Assembly (NCBI GenBank): GCA_045114775.1
Contig: JBGULC010000008.1
Coordinates: 186,001 to 250,000 of the forward strand
Length of the DNA stretch: 64,000 nt
Direction of reading: 5' to 3'
Source: UBA3792 sp045114775
Lineage (GTDB): Bacteria > Bacillota > Clostridia > Christensenellales > CAG-138
Below the pieces are notes generated by a model. That model was given only the letters and a program-made list of their open reading frames with translations, had not been told where the DNA came from and ran no database searches. Position numbers and translations under genes: made by a program. Positions within the stretch are counted from its first letter, which is position 1; each line of letters begins with the position of its first letter. Shown piece after piece: positions 17,163 through 26,285 of this stretch.

Positions 17163-19714
17163 TTCGTTTCGTACCAGCTTTCTCCGCATTTCGCTTCCGC
17201 AACGAGACGCACGGAAAGGTCCGCAACGCCTTCCATCGTCTGCTGCATCAGCGTTTTCACCGTTTCCGCTTCCTCCCGCGGCGTATCGACGATCAGCTCG
17301 TCGTGGATCTGCAGAACGAGCCTCGCCTTGAAACCGCCCTCGCGCAGCGCGCGGTCGACGCGCACCATCGCGATCTTGATGATATCGGCTGCCGTGCCCT
17401 GGATCGGCATATTCATGGCGACGCGCTCGCCGAACTGGCGGACGTTGTAATTGCTTGCGGCAAGCTCGGGCAGCGGACGCTTGCGGTCGAACAGCGTCTT
17501 TGCGTATCCGTTCTCCTTTGCCTTCTCAACGCTTTCCTTCAAATACGCCTGAACCTTCGGATAGCGCTCGAAATAGCGGCGGATGTACCCTGCGGCCTTC
17601 GGAACGGAAATATCCAGGTTCCGCGCAAGGCCGAAATCGGAGATCCCGTATACGATGCCGAAATTGACGGCCTTCGCCGCGCTGCGCTGCTCGCTTGTGA
17701 CGCTTTCGAGCGGCACGTGGAACACCTCCGCCGCGGTCCTTCTGTGGATGTCCTCGCCGCTGTTGAACGCGTCGATGAATCCCTCGTCGCCGCTGATGTG
17801 CGCAAGCAGCCGCAGCTCGATCTGCGAATAATCCGCGCCGACCAGCACGTTCCCTTCGCTCGGGATAAACGCCTTGCGAATCTCGCGTCCCTCCGGCGTG
17901 CGGACCGGAATGTTCTGCAGATTCGGTTCGGTGCTCGAGATTCGTCCCGTCGCCGTGACGCACTGCATGAACCGCGAATGGATCCGTCCGTTCGCGTCCC
18001 TTTGCTTCAGCAATCCGTCGACGAACGTGCTGTCGAGCTTCGTCAGGAAACGATACTGCAGGATGTCGTTGACGATCGGATGCAGCGGCGCGATCGCCTC
18101 GAGCGTGTCGGCGTCGGTGGAATACCCCGTCTTGGTTTTCTTCCCGGACGGCAGGCCGAGCTTATCAAACAGGATCCTGCCGAGCTGTTTGGTGGACAGA
18201 ATGTTGAACCGCTCCCCCGCCGCGTCGTAAATCCGCGCTTCGAGCGACGTCGCCGCATCGGAAAAGCGCATGTGCAATCCGTTCAGCACGTTCCCGTCGG
18301 TCTTGAAGCCGATCTGTTCCATGCCGTACAGGACCTTGAGAAGCGGAAGCTCAACCTCCCGTTCGAGCGTCGCCAGCCCGTTTTCCCCGATCGCGCGTTC
18401 CATGCGCGGATACAGCGCAAAGAGATACGCCGGGTTCGGCTTTTCGGTCTTCAGCCACGCGCGGCACAAAACTTCATAGTTTTCGACCGGACGGTTGCTC
18501 TGCAGAAGATAATCCGACAGCATCGCGTCGAAACGCAGGTCCGGCAGATCGTCCGGCGAGAATCCGCAGCGATGGAACACCGTCTTTGCGTCGAAAGCAA
18601 GCAGCGGTTTTTTTTGTGAAAGAATGAAATCGCCGAGCATGCGATAGGCTTCATTTTCGTCCATGCACGCGTCGAACAGCGTTTCGCCCGCCGTCAGCAC
18701 GTAGGCGCGATCGGCGCAGCCCGCAAACGCAAGGGACGGGAACGACGTCACGGCGATTGCTTCGCAATCCCGCAGCGCGTCGAGCGCCATCCGCATGCTC
18801 TCGGGATCGGCGACCGGGACCGTTTCGACCTCCGAGAGCGCGTCGTCCTGCTTCGGCGGCTCCCCGCCCGGGAGCTTATCGGCGATGCTGTTGAGCTCAA
18901 GCGCATAGAACCGCTGCTTTGCGCCGCCCGCATGTTCAAGCGAGAAGGCGCAGTCGTCGAGCGTCTCACGGACCGGCGCGTCAGTCGCGATCGTGCCGAG
19001 CCAATAGGAAAACCGCGCGTTTTCCGCTTCGGCGACAAGCTTTTCGCCGAGCTTGCCTTTGACCTCCGGCGCGTGCGCAAGGACGCTTTCGAGATCGCCG
19101 TATTCCGAAAGGAGCTTCAGCGCCGTCTTTTCGCCGACGCCGGAAACGCCCGGGATATGGTCCGAGCTGTCGCCCATCAACGCCTTGAGATCGCGCATGC
19201 GGTCCGGCGTCAGACCGTACTTTTCAAAAAGCGCCTCGGCGTCTATGATCGAATTGTCCTTTGTATAATAGATCCTTGTATGCCCGGTGATGAGCTGGAA
19301 CGAATCGCGGTCTCCGGTCGCGATCAGCGTTTCCATACCCGCCGCTTCCGCGCGCCGCGCAAACGTGCCGAGAATGTCGTCGCCCTCGTAGCCGGGACAT
19401 TCGATCACCGCGACGCCCATGCTTCTCAAAAGCTCTCGCACAACAGGCATCTGCTTTTTCAGGTCCTCGTCGGGCGCTTTTCTGCCGAGCTTGTAGTCCG
19501 CGTATTTTTCATGCCGGAACGTCGGCTGATGCACGTCGAACGCCACGAGAACGTGCGAAGGTTCCTGCTTCAGAAGCTCGAAGAATTTGGTAAAAAAGCC
19601 TTTCAGCGCGCCGGTCGGAAAGCCGTCGCGCGTGGTCAGATTCACTTTGAAAAACGCATGGTATGCCTGAAACAGCAGACTGTTTCCGTCGATCGCCAAA
19701 ACCAGTCGATCCAT
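17159..19714 (-). CDS. polA: DNA polymerase I
   Basis: 851 residues. The N-terminal 5'-3' exonuclease/flap domain (about 1-290) has DGNSLLFQAYHAF and SDHIPGVSGVGEKTA. The C-terminal polymerase domain has motif A DYSQIELRLLAHIS, motif B RSAAKAVNFGIVYG and motif C HDELIVDTP. The middle 3'-5' exonuclease domain (about 305-480) is present in length, but where a DxE motif should occur I read AVTSFPSL, so proofreading is probably lost, as in many Bacillota PolI. Start chosen at 19714, where AAAGGGGA precedes the ATG and the protein begins MDRLVLAIDGNS. First gene of polA-coaE-SLT-lspA-rluD. Confidence 0.97.
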   Translation of the reverse strand: MDRLVLAIDGNSLLFQAYHAFFKVNLTTRDGFPTGALKGFFTKFFELLKQEPSHVLVAFDVHQPTFRHEKYADYKLGRKAPDEDLKKQMPVVRELLRSMGVAVIECPGYEGDDILGTFARRAEAAGMETLIATGDRDSFQLITGHTRIYYTKDNSIIDAEALFEKYGLTPDRMRDLKALMGDSSDHIPGVSGVGEKTALKLLSEYGDLESVLAHAPEVKGKLGEKLVAEAENARFSYWLGTIATDAPVRETLDDCAFSLEHAGGAKQRFYALELNSIADKLPGGEPPKQDDALSEVETVPVADPESMRMALDALRDCEAIAVTSFPSLAFAGCADRAYVLTAGETLFDACMDENEAYRMLGDFILSQKKPLLAFDAKTVFHRCGFSPDDLPDLRFDAMLSDYLLQSNRPVENYEVLCRAWLKTEKPNPAYLFALYPRMERAIGENGLATLEREVELPLLKVLYGMEQIGFKTDGNVLNGLHMRFSDAATSLEARIYDAAGERFNILSTKQLGRILFDKLGLPSGKKTKTGYSTDADTLEAIAPLHPIVNDILQYRFLTKLDSTFVDGLLKQRDANGRIHSRFMQCVTATGRISSTEPNLQNIPVRTPEGREIRKAFIPSEGNVLVGADYSQIELRLLAHISGDEGFIDAFNSGEDIHRRTAAEVFHVPLESVTSEQRSAAKAVNFGIVYGISDFGLARNLDISVPKAAGYIRRYFERYPKVQAYLKESVEKAKENGYAKTLFDRKRPLPELAASNYNVRQFGERVAMNMPIQGTAADIIKIAMVRVDRALREGGFKARLVLQIHDELIVDTPREEAETVKTLMQQTMEGVADLSVRLVAEAKCGESWYETK

Positions 19715-19789
19715 AGTTCCCCTTTCCCGAAACGACACGCCCGAAACCGGGTGCGCCGTCATAGTTTTCATTCGGTTGACCGGATCCCC

Positions 19790-21109
19790 TTACGCCCGAA
19801 CGACGTCGTAGACCATCGGCCGGTATTCGGGCTTCGCGTCGGAATACGCAAACGCGCTGTGGAACATCGCAAGCGCGGCGTTTACCTTGCTTTCGTCGTT
19901 CACATACATCACGCACAGCGGTTCGTCCGCGCGGATGAAGTCGCCGAGGCGCTTCCGCATGACGAGCCCGACCGCCGGGTCGATGCTCTCCTCCTTCGTT
20001 GCGCGGCCTGCGCCGAGGATCTGCGCCGCGGTGCCGATCCGTTCCGCGTTCATCGAGGAGATATAGCCCGCGCGTTCCGGATAGACGTTCAGCTTCTTTT
20101 TCACCTTGCAGAGCTCGTCGATGCGATCGAGCGAAATGTAGGACGCGTCGCCGCCCTCCGCCGCGATCATCTGCCGCAGCTTCTCAAGCCCTTTGCCGCT
20201 GTGCAGCGCGGATTCCAGCTTTTCGCGCGCTTCGACCTCGGTTTCGGCAAGCTTCGATACGCGCATCATGTGTACGCCCAGCAGCATGCAGACCTCATAC
20301 AGCGGATCGCCCGCCGGGATCTTTCCGGAGAGCAGTTCGACCGCCTCGCGAACTTCGAGCGCATTGCCGACCGCAAGCCCCAGCGGCTGATTCATGTCGG
20401 TAATGACCGCCACGCATTCGCGGCCCACGAGCTTTCCGATCGAGACCATCAGATGCGCAAGCTTTTCCGCCTCGTCGACGGTCTGCATAAACGCGCCGGT
20501 GCCCGTCTTGACGTCGAGCACGATCGCATCGGTGCCCGCAGCGAGCTTTTTGGACATGATGCTCGACGCGATCAGCGGGATGCTGCGCACGGTCGCGGTC
20601 ACGTCGCGCAGCGCGTACATTTTCTTGTCGGCCGGTACGAGGTTCCCCGTCTGTCCGATGACGGCGACGCCGATCTCGTTCACGATCTCCTTGAAGCGCT
20701 GCATCGGCTGTTCGATGCAGACGCCCGGAATGGATTCAAGCTTGTCGAGCGTTCCGCCCGTATGACCGAGCCCGCGCCCGCTCATCTTGGCGACCGTTCC
20801 GCCGCACGCCGCAACGAGCGGCGCGATGACGAGGGTCGTCGTATCGCCGACGCCGCCGGTGGAATGCTTGTCGACCTTTACGCCGCGAAGATCGGATAGA
20901 TCGACCACGTCGCCGGAATGCATCATCGCCATCGTCAGGTCTGCGGTCTCGCGATCCGTCATGCCGTTGAATACGACGGCCATCTGGAACGCGGACATCT
21001 GATAATCCGGGATCGAGCCGTCCGTAAAGCCGCGGACGATATAGCGGATCTCATCGCCGGAAAGCGTTCCGCCGTTCACTTTTTTCTCGATCAAATCGAC
21101 CATTCGCAT
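19790..21109 (-). CDS. pdp: Pyrimidine-nucleoside phosphorylase
   Basis: Phosphorolysis of thymidine, uridine and deoxyuridine to base plus (deoxy)ribose-1-phosphate. 439 residues with the family signature near residues 80-130: DKHSTGGVGDTTTL, then SGRGLGHTGGTLDKLE. VKTGTGAFM (about 190) is also typical. Bacillota members are usually the broad-specificity Pdp rather than thymidine-specific DeoA. The ribose phosphates would feed DeoB encoded at 34578-35753. It has its own sigma-A promoter and AAGGAGGT. Confidence 0.94.
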   Translation of the reverse strand: MRMVDLIEKKVNGGTLSGDEIRYIVRGFTDGSIPDYQMSAFQMAVVFNGMTDRETADLTMAMMHSGDVVDLSDLRGVKVDKHSTGGVGDTTTLVIAPLVAACGGTVAKMSGRGLGHTGGTLDKLESIPGVCIEQPMQRFKEIVNEIGVAVIGQTGNLVPADKKMYALRDVTATVRSIPLIASSIMSKKLAAGTDAIVLDVKTGTGAFMQTVDEAEKLAHLMVSIGKLVGRECVAVITDMNQPLGLAVGNALEVREAVELLSGKIPAGDPLYEVCMLLGVHMMRVSKLAETEVEAREKLESALHSGKGLEKLRQMIAAEGGDASYISLDRIDELCKVKKKLNVYPERAGYISSMNAERIGTAAQILGAGRATKEESIDPAVGLVMRKRLGDFIRADEPLCVMYVNDESKVNAALAMFHSAFAYSDAKPEYRPMVYDVVRA

Positions 21110-21138
21110 ACGAGAGGACCTCCTTAAAAAGATAGTGT

Positions 21139-21167
21139 ATTATATCACAGGTCGGAACCGTTGGCAA
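21139..21167 (-). promoter_or_regulatory. Sigma-A promoter of pdp
   Basis: TTGCCA, 17-base spacer, TATAAT on the minus strand. The -35 and spacer lie inside the last codons of the glycerate kinase gene. Confidence 0.8.
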
Positions 21168-22683
21168 CGTCTTTTCCGATCAGCGGAAGAACAGACTCCG
21201 TAAAGCTGCGGCCGACCGTCTCCTCATACGGTTCCTCGCCGATGGGACAGGCGAGCGCGTTCTTCAGCGTCGGGTACTCGTGAAGGATCTCCTCCGCGGG
21301 AATGCCGATTCTGCCGACAAACAGGCATCCGGGCCGTCCGGCAGCGGAAAGCCGCTCCAATACGGCGACCGGCGCTTTTTTGAACCGTACGCTCTGCGCG
21401 TCGAAGCTGCCCTCGCCCGTGATCACGAAATCCGCTTCTCTCAGCGCAAACGAGAGTCCGATTTTGTCGAGGATGCGGTCCGCACCGCAGACGAGCGTGC
21501 CGCCGATCGACGCAAGCGCAAAACCAAGCCCGCCTGCCGCGCCGCTTCCCGCGGCATTCGGATCGCCGCCGAGCAGCGGCGACAGCCTTTGAAACTCCTT
21601 CTCCCATGTTTCGATCTGTTCATCCGTCGCGCCCTTCTGCCGTCCGAAAACCTGCAGCGCGCCGTCCGCGCCGAGCAACGGAGCCGCTACGTCGTACAGC
21701 AGCGTGATCTTCGTCTGCGCAAGACGCGGATCCAGACCTTCTCTATCTATACGGACGATCTTCTCAAACGATTCGGGATTCGGCTCGACCTCCGCGTCCT
21801 CCGTATCGTAAAACCGCATTCCGAGCGCATTGAGCGCGCCGAGCCCGAGATCGACGGTCAGCGAACCGCCGAGCCCGATCCAAAGCTCGCGATAACCGAG
21901 ATCGAGCGCCTTTCGGATCAGCAGACCGACGCCGCGGCTCGATCGGGACCCGATCTCCGGCGTCTGTTCGTTTTTGCGGGAGAAGCCGACTGCGTCTGCG
22001 ACCTCGATGACGGCGATACGCCCCGGAAGAACGCCGACCGTCATGTTGGCCCGCTTGCCGTTCAGGTCTTCGCAGGGGACCTGCTCATAGCGGCCTTTCG
22101 TTCCGGCGACAAGCGCACGGACCGTTCCTTCCCCGCCGTCCGCGATCGGCATTCTGCATACGCGAAACCCGTGGTCCGCCGCAGCCGTGCCGATGATGCG
22201 CGTCAGTCTTTCCGCATCGCAGACGCCCTTCATCGAATCCGGCGCAAGCAGAATCGTCCAGCCGCTGCACGGCTTCATCGGTTCGACCGGTTCCGTCGGG
22301 ATAAACGCCGCGCCGTTTTCGTTCGGATGGATCTTCCCCTCCGCGTCGATCTCCGCAAGGACCGGATACGGACCGAAGCTTTCGAGATAATTGGCCTGGA
22401 CGAGCGGATTGTGCAGACAAAGCCGCGCCGTCAGCGCGTCGAGCGACTGCATGGTCTTTCCGGCAGGACGCGATTGCTTTACGCCGTAATAACAGACGAT
22501 GCAGGTATAGACCGGTCCCTGCGTGCCCGGATCGAACGTTTCGCACGCCTCATACAGGCTCGTTTCGCGCGCGTCCGACGCAAATATCGCGGAAAGCGCG
22601 ATCTTCCAGCAGGCGCGCTTCGTTTGCTCGGAGAAATCCGCGACCGGAAAGCGCATGCCGATCGGAAAATAATGCCAGATCAT
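21145..22683 (-). CDS. Glycerate kinase (GarK/GlxK type) fused to an unknown N-terminal domain
   Basis: 512 residues against about 370-380 for the family. From about residue 142 it is a glycerate 2-kinase type protein: ILLAPDSMKG (the usual start of the family), PIADGGEGTV, GLGGSLTVDLGLGAL, GSGAAGGLGFAL and FVITGEGSFDAQS. The first 140 residues are a separate, mixed-polarity domain with several Cys, Trp and Tyr that I do not recognise; there is no stop or better start between them. The ATG overlaps the ABC-F stop (ATGA), which supports the long form. Reaction for the C-terminal part: ATP plus glycerate to phosphoglycerate. Confidence 0.85.
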   Translation of the reverse strand: MIWHYFPIGMRFPVADFSEQTKRACWKIALSAIFASDARETSLYEACETFDPGTQGPVYTCIVCYYGVKQSRPAGKTMQSLDALTARLCLHNPLVQANYLESFGPYPVLAEIDAEGKIHPNENGAAFIPTEPVEPMKPCSGWTILLAPDSMKGVCDAERLTRIIGTAAADHGFRVCRMPIADGGEGTVRALVAGTKGRYEQVPCEDLNGKRANMTVGVLPGRIAVIEVADAVGFSRKNEQTPEIGSRSSRGVGLLIRKALDLGYRELWIGLGGSLTVDLGLGALNALGMRFYDTEDAEVEPNPESFEKIVRIDREGLDPRLAQTKITLLYDVAAPLLGADGALQVFGRQKGATDEQIETWEKEFQRLSPLLGGDPNAAGSGAAGGLGFALASIGGTLVCGADRILDKIGLSFALREADFVITGEGSFDAQSVRFKKAPVAVLERLSAAGRPGCLFVGRIGIPAEEILHEYPTLKNALACPIGEEPYEETVGRSFTESVLPLIGKDVANGSDL

Positions 22684-24605
22684 GGTTCGTCCTCCGTTTC
22701 GATGGTATTCAGCGCGGCTTCCGCCGCTTCGAGTTTATCGTACAGGTCCGCTTCCTCGGTCTCCAATGCGGAAACGGTTTCATAGAGCTGCTGCATTCTG
22801 CGGTAGTCGCTGCCGTTCTGCGCGGCGGCAAGCTCCTGCTCCGCGTTGCGCTTCGCCGCCTCGTTTTCTTCGATCAGGCGCTCGATGCGATGGACCTCCT
22901 GCTTTGCCTTTGCGCGAAGCTGACGGCTTTCCTTCCTCCTGAAATACGCATTGTCGGTGACGACGCGTTCCTGCGGCTTCGCTTTCTCCGGCTTGCGCTC
23001 GACGATCCGTTCAAACATATCCTCCTCTTCGTTGCGCTGCTCGACGAATCCGTCTTCCGTCATCAACAGCACGCGATCCGCGAGCCTGCGAACCATATAG
23101 CGGTCGTGCGTCACGATCAGCGCCGTGCCCTCGAACTTTTCGAGCGCGCTTTCCAGGATCTCCGCCGACGCAATGTCCAGATGGTTCGTCGGCTCGTCCA
23201 GCAGCAGCACGTTCGCGCCCGACAGCACGAGCTTCAAAAGCCGGATACGCGTCTTTTCCCCGCCGGAGAGCGAACCGATCCGCTTTTCGAGATCGTCGTT
23301 TTTGAACAGAAACATGCCGAGATAGCCGCGCAGCGTGTTCCGTTCGATGGCGGGGAACGCTTCGTCCAGCTCTCCGATCACGGTGTTCGCGTCGTTCAGC
23401 TCGTACGTATTCTGCGCAAAGTAGCCGAGCCTGACGCCCGCGCCGATCTTGTACGTGCCTTCCGTCTGTCTCTCGCGTCCGGTCAGGATCTTCAGCAGCG
23501 TGGTCTTGCCGCAGCCGTTCGCGCCGATCAGGCAAACGCATTGTCCGGCTTTAATCATGCCGTTCAGATGCGAAAACAGCCGATGCTCGCCGAACCGCAT
23601 GCCGAGCTCATTCAGCACGATGACCTCGTTTCCGGTCGGCGTCGGCGTCGGGAACCGGAACGAAATGGATTTTTCGTCGCGTTCCGGCTCGATCATATCC
23701 TCTTTGATGCGATCGATCTGCTTCTGCTTGGAAGCGATCGTCACATAGTTGCGTTCCTGATTCCAGCGCTTCTGCTGCTCGATGATGCCCTCGATCCGCC
23801 GGATCTCCTTCTGCTTGCGCAGATAGATCTTCTTCGCAAGCTCGCGCGCGTCCATCTTGAGCTCCATATAACGCGTGTAGTTGCCGTCCGTGCCGCGGAT
23901 CCTGCCGTGCTGGAGCTCCAGCATCCGCGTAACCGTATCGTCCAGAAACGCGCGGTCGTGCGATACGACCAGCACCGCGCCTTTGAACTGCCTGAGGTAC
24001 TCCGTCAGCCATCGGATCGCGGTCACGTCGAGATTGTTGGTCGGCTCGTCCAGAAGCAGCAGATCCGCCTTCGAAAGGATGGCGCGGGCAAGCATCGCCT
24101 TGCTGATCTGCCCTCCGGAAAATGACGTGACGGAGCGCTTCAGATCGTCCTCGGAAAAGCCGAGTCCGAGCAGAGCGGACCGCGTCAGCGCGCGAAACGT
24201 TGCGCCGCCCTCCCGGGCGAGTGTATCGACGACGACGGCCTGCCGTGCGATGAGGCGGTCCCTGTCCGCTTCGGCGGCGCCGAGCTTTTCCGTGATGCGC
24301 GCCTCTTCGGCTTCCAGATCGAGCAGCGGGCGGAACGCTTCCAGCGTAAACGTATACAGATCCGTTCCGGCTTCGAGCTCCGGGATCTGTTCCACAAACG
24401 AGATCTTCGTTCCCTGCCGCATGCCGAACGTGCCGCCGTCATACGGCTCCTTACCCATCAGGATCCGCATCAGCGTCGTTTTGCCGCTTCCGTTGACGCC
24501 GATCAGACCGACGCGCTCTCCCGGCCGGACGTCAAAGGTCACGTCCGAGAACAGCGTTCGGTCCGCAAAGGATTTTTTCAGATTTTCAACATTCAGCAGT
24601 GACAT
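22680..24605 (-). CDS. ABC-F family ATPase (translation factor-like)
   Basis: 641 residues, no membrane segments. Two ABC domains: Walker A GVNGSGKTT (about 36-44) and GANGCGKTT (about 362-370), signatures SFSGGQ and SLSGGE, Walker B LLLLDEPTNNLD and LLLDEPTNHLD. A charged linker (about 240-310) with paired Arg/Lys is the P-site tRNA interaction motif typical of ABC-F proteins, which act on ribosomes. The C-terminus is a coiled coil (about 555-635), as in Uup/YdiF types. The start has no Shine-Dalgarno and a -10 element 10 bases upstream, so the mRNA may be leaderless. Confidence 0.93.
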   Translation of the reverse strand: MSLLNVENLKKSFADRTLFSDVTFDVRPGERVGLIGVNGSGKTTLMRILMGKEPYDGGTFGMRQGTKISFVEQIPELEAGTDLYTFTLEAFRPLLDLEAEEARITEKLGAAEADRDRLIARQAVVVDTLAREGGATFRALTRSALLGLGFSEDDLKRSVTSFSGGQISKAMLARAILSKADLLLLDEPTNNLDVTAIRWLTEYLRQFKGAVLVVSHDRAFLDDTVTRMLELQHGRIRGTDGNYTRYMELKMDARELAKKIYLRKQKEIRRIEGIIEQQKRWNQERNYVTIASKQKQIDRIKEDMIEPERDEKSISFRFPTPTPTGNEVIVLNELGMRFGEHRLFSHLNGMIKAGQCVCLIGANGCGKTTLLKILTGRERQTEGTYKIGAGVRLGYFAQNTYELNDANTVIGELDEAFPAIERNTLRGYLGMFLFKNDDLEKRIGSLSGGEKTRIRLLKLVLSGANVLLLDEPTNHLDIASAEILESALEKFEGTALIVTHDRYMVRRLADRVLLMTEDGFVEQRNEEEDMFERIVERKPEKAKPQERVVTDNAYFRRKESRQLRAKAKQEVHRIERLIEENEAAKRNAEQELAAAQNGSDYRRMQQLYETVSALETEEADLYDKLEAAEAALNTIETEDEP

Positions 24606-24615
24606 ATGTGTATTC

Positions 24616-24624
24616 AGTATATCA
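24616..24624 (-). promoter_or_regulatory. Extended -10 promoter of the ABC-F gene
   Basis: TGATATACT on the minus strand (TGn plus TATACT). The -10 ends 10 bases before the ATG at 24605, leaving a 5' leader of about 2-4 bases. Confidence 0.55.
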
Positions 24625-24683
24625 CATCTTTTTCACAATGGGAAATAATTCTTAAAAATTTCAAGATTATGTTGCATCTTGTA

Positions 24684-24692
24684 TGTTATAAT
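24684..24692 (+). promoter_or_regulatory. Extended -10 promoter of the NlpC/P60 gene
   Basis: TGTTATAAT (TGn plus consensus TATAAT), 21 bases before the GTG start; the -35 region is poor. Confidence 0.65.
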
Positions 24693-24713
24693 TGGATGGA
24701 AAGGAGTCGAAAA

Positions 24714-26285
24714 GTGGATAAGCAGGTCAAAATGCTCCCGGGCAAAAAGCGCAGATCTCTTCCGGTTGCGGTCCGTATCGTGATCGCACTCGCAGTTTCC
24801 GCTATCTTTTGCGGGGTCGGCCTGTTTCTCATTCTTCGCAGCGGCAATGCCACGCCGTTTCCGTCGGCCAATGTCAAGTCCGGGTCAGTCGGCGAAACCA
24901 ACGTCGAGAATATTCCGATCTGCAGCGCGACTCCAACGCCCGTTTCCGAAACGCCGCTCCCGACATCGATCCCGACTCCGCCTCCGACCGATGGCAGGAT
25001 CGCGATCTCTCACTATTCCACGCTACAGCTCAACGACGACAATGCCGATGTATCAGCGCTGCAGCAGCAGCTCATGGATCTCGGATATATGGACGCGGAC
25101 GAACCCGGAACCCTCTATACCGAATCGACTAAAAACGCTGTAACGCTGTTTCAACGTGCAACAAATGCCGATCAGAACGGGATTGCTTCCGCCTCTCTGC
25201 AGGAAACGCTGTTTTCGGAGGATGCGCAGGAATATCGCATCAAGCTGAACGACAGCGGCGCCGATGTTCGAAGTGTGCAGCGTCAGCTTTCCGAACTCGG
25301 ATACTATGACGATCGCATCACCGGATATTTCGGTCCCCAGACAGAAGAAGCAGTCATGCGCTTCCAATCGAAAAACGGCTTGACCGCCGACGGACAGATC
25401 ACGCGCGACGAATACGATCTGCTCTATTCCGACGATGCTGTCGCGCTTGCAACGCCAACGCCCACACCGACGCCTACCCCGTCGCCTACACCAAGGGCAT
25501 CAAAGACACCTACTCCGAAACCGGCTAAGACACCTACCCCGAAACCGGCTAAGACGCCGACCCCGAAACCGACAAAGACGCCTACGCCTAAGCCGACAAG
25601 GACGCCAAAGCCTACGCCGACCCCGAAACCGACAAAAGCACCTACTCCGAAGCCGACGAGGACTCCCAAGCCTACCCCTACCAAAAAACCGACAAAGACG
25701 CCGACGCCTAAGCCGACAAGGACGCCAAAGCCTACTCCTACTCCGAAGCCGACAAAGTCGCCGACGCCTAAGCCGACAAAGACGCCAAAGCCCACCCCTA
25801 CTCCGAAGCCGACAAAGTCGCCGACGCCTAAGCCGACCGCTACGCCTACTCCGAAACCGACCAAAACACCGAAGCCGACGCCCGACAATACACAATACGA
25901 ACACAGTGTCAACGGGCTCATCAAGTGTGCGCATAATCAGCTCGGCGATCCTTACATTCTCGGCGACGAAGGTCCCGATTCTTTCGATTGCTCCGGACTG
26001 GTCCACTATTGTCTGAATAAAAGCGGAATCAAAGTAGGTCGCCGCAATGCTTATACGTATTCAAACAACAATGATTGGAAGCGTATCGATTCAGTCGACG
26101 AGCTCAAAAAAGGCGATCTGCTTTTCTTCAAGAGCGATACGAGCGATAAAGTCAATCATACCGCCATTTATATCGGCAATAAGCAATTTATCCATGCAAG
26201 CGCAAGCAAAGGCATGGTCGTACAGAGTTCCTTCTCCTCCTATTGGTATCGCAACTTCGTCTGCGGGAGGCGTGTGTTCAACTGA
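24714..26285 (+). CDS. NlpC/P60 cell-wall endopeptidase with two peptidoglycan-binding domains and a Thr-Pro repeat linker
   Basis: 523 residues. N-terminal signal/anchor helix (about 15-42), two peptidoglycan-binding repeats (about 98-165 and 172-240, each with QxxLxxLGY and a GPQTEEAVMRFQ-type helix), a linker of about 150 residues made of Thr, Pro and Lys (about 245-393), then an NlpC/P60 domain. The catalytic triad is likely Cys426 (FDCSGLV), His482 (NHTAIYIG) and His494 (FIHAS). These enzymes cut D-Glu to diamino-acid bonds in wall peptides. GTG at 24714 is chosen because AAAGGAG lies seven bases before it. The stop overlaps the radical SAM start (TGATG). Confidence 0.92.
   Translation: MDKQVKMLPGKKRRSLPVAVRIVIALAVSAIFCGVGLFLILRSGNATPFPSANVKSGSVGETNVENIPICSATPTPVSETPLPTSIPTPPPTDGRIAISHYSTLQLNDDNADVSALQQQLMDLGYMDADEPGTLYTESTKNAVTLFQRATNADQNGIASASLQETLFSEDAQEYRIKLNDSGADVRSVQRQLSELGYYDDRITGYFGPQTEEAVMRFQSKNGLTADGQITRDEYDLLYSDDAVALATPTPTPTPTPSPTPRASKTPTPKPAKTPTPKPAKTPTPKPTKTPTPKPTRTPKPTPTPKPTKAPTPKPTRTPKPTPTKKPTKTPTPKPTRTPKPTPTPKPTKSPTPKPTKTPKPTPTPKPTKSPTPKPTATPTPKPTKTPKPTPDNTQYEHSVNGLIKCAHNQLGDPYILGDEGPDSFDCSGLVHYCLNKSGIKVGRRNAYTYSNNNDWKRIDSVDELKKGDLLFFKSDTSDKVNHTAIYIGNKQFIHASASKGMVVQSSFSSYWYRNFVCGRRVFN
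25590..25889 (+). repeat. 60-bp tandem repeat encoding a 20-residue Thr/Pro/Lys unit
   Basis: Four copies start at 25590, 25650, 25710 and 25770, with a degenerate fifth at 25830. Each encodes KPT[RK]TPKPTPTPKPTK-x-PTP. Copies 3 and 4 are nearly identical at the DNA level, so copy number may vary. The 25441-25589 segment ahead is a shorter-period version of the same sequence. Confidence 0.93.

Noticed and set aside
18932..20899. 655-codon open frame on the plus strand, antisense to polA and pdp
   Set aside because: It is rich in Arg, His, Val and Asp with no domain, and lies opposite two clear genes. In GC-rich coding DNA one antisense frame stays open by codon bias. The similar long plus-strand frame at 17303-18619 is rejected for the same reason.
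25441..25889. Direct repeats considered as a CRISPR array
   Set aside because: Units are contiguous 60-bp copies in one reading frame with no unique spacers, inside a gene.
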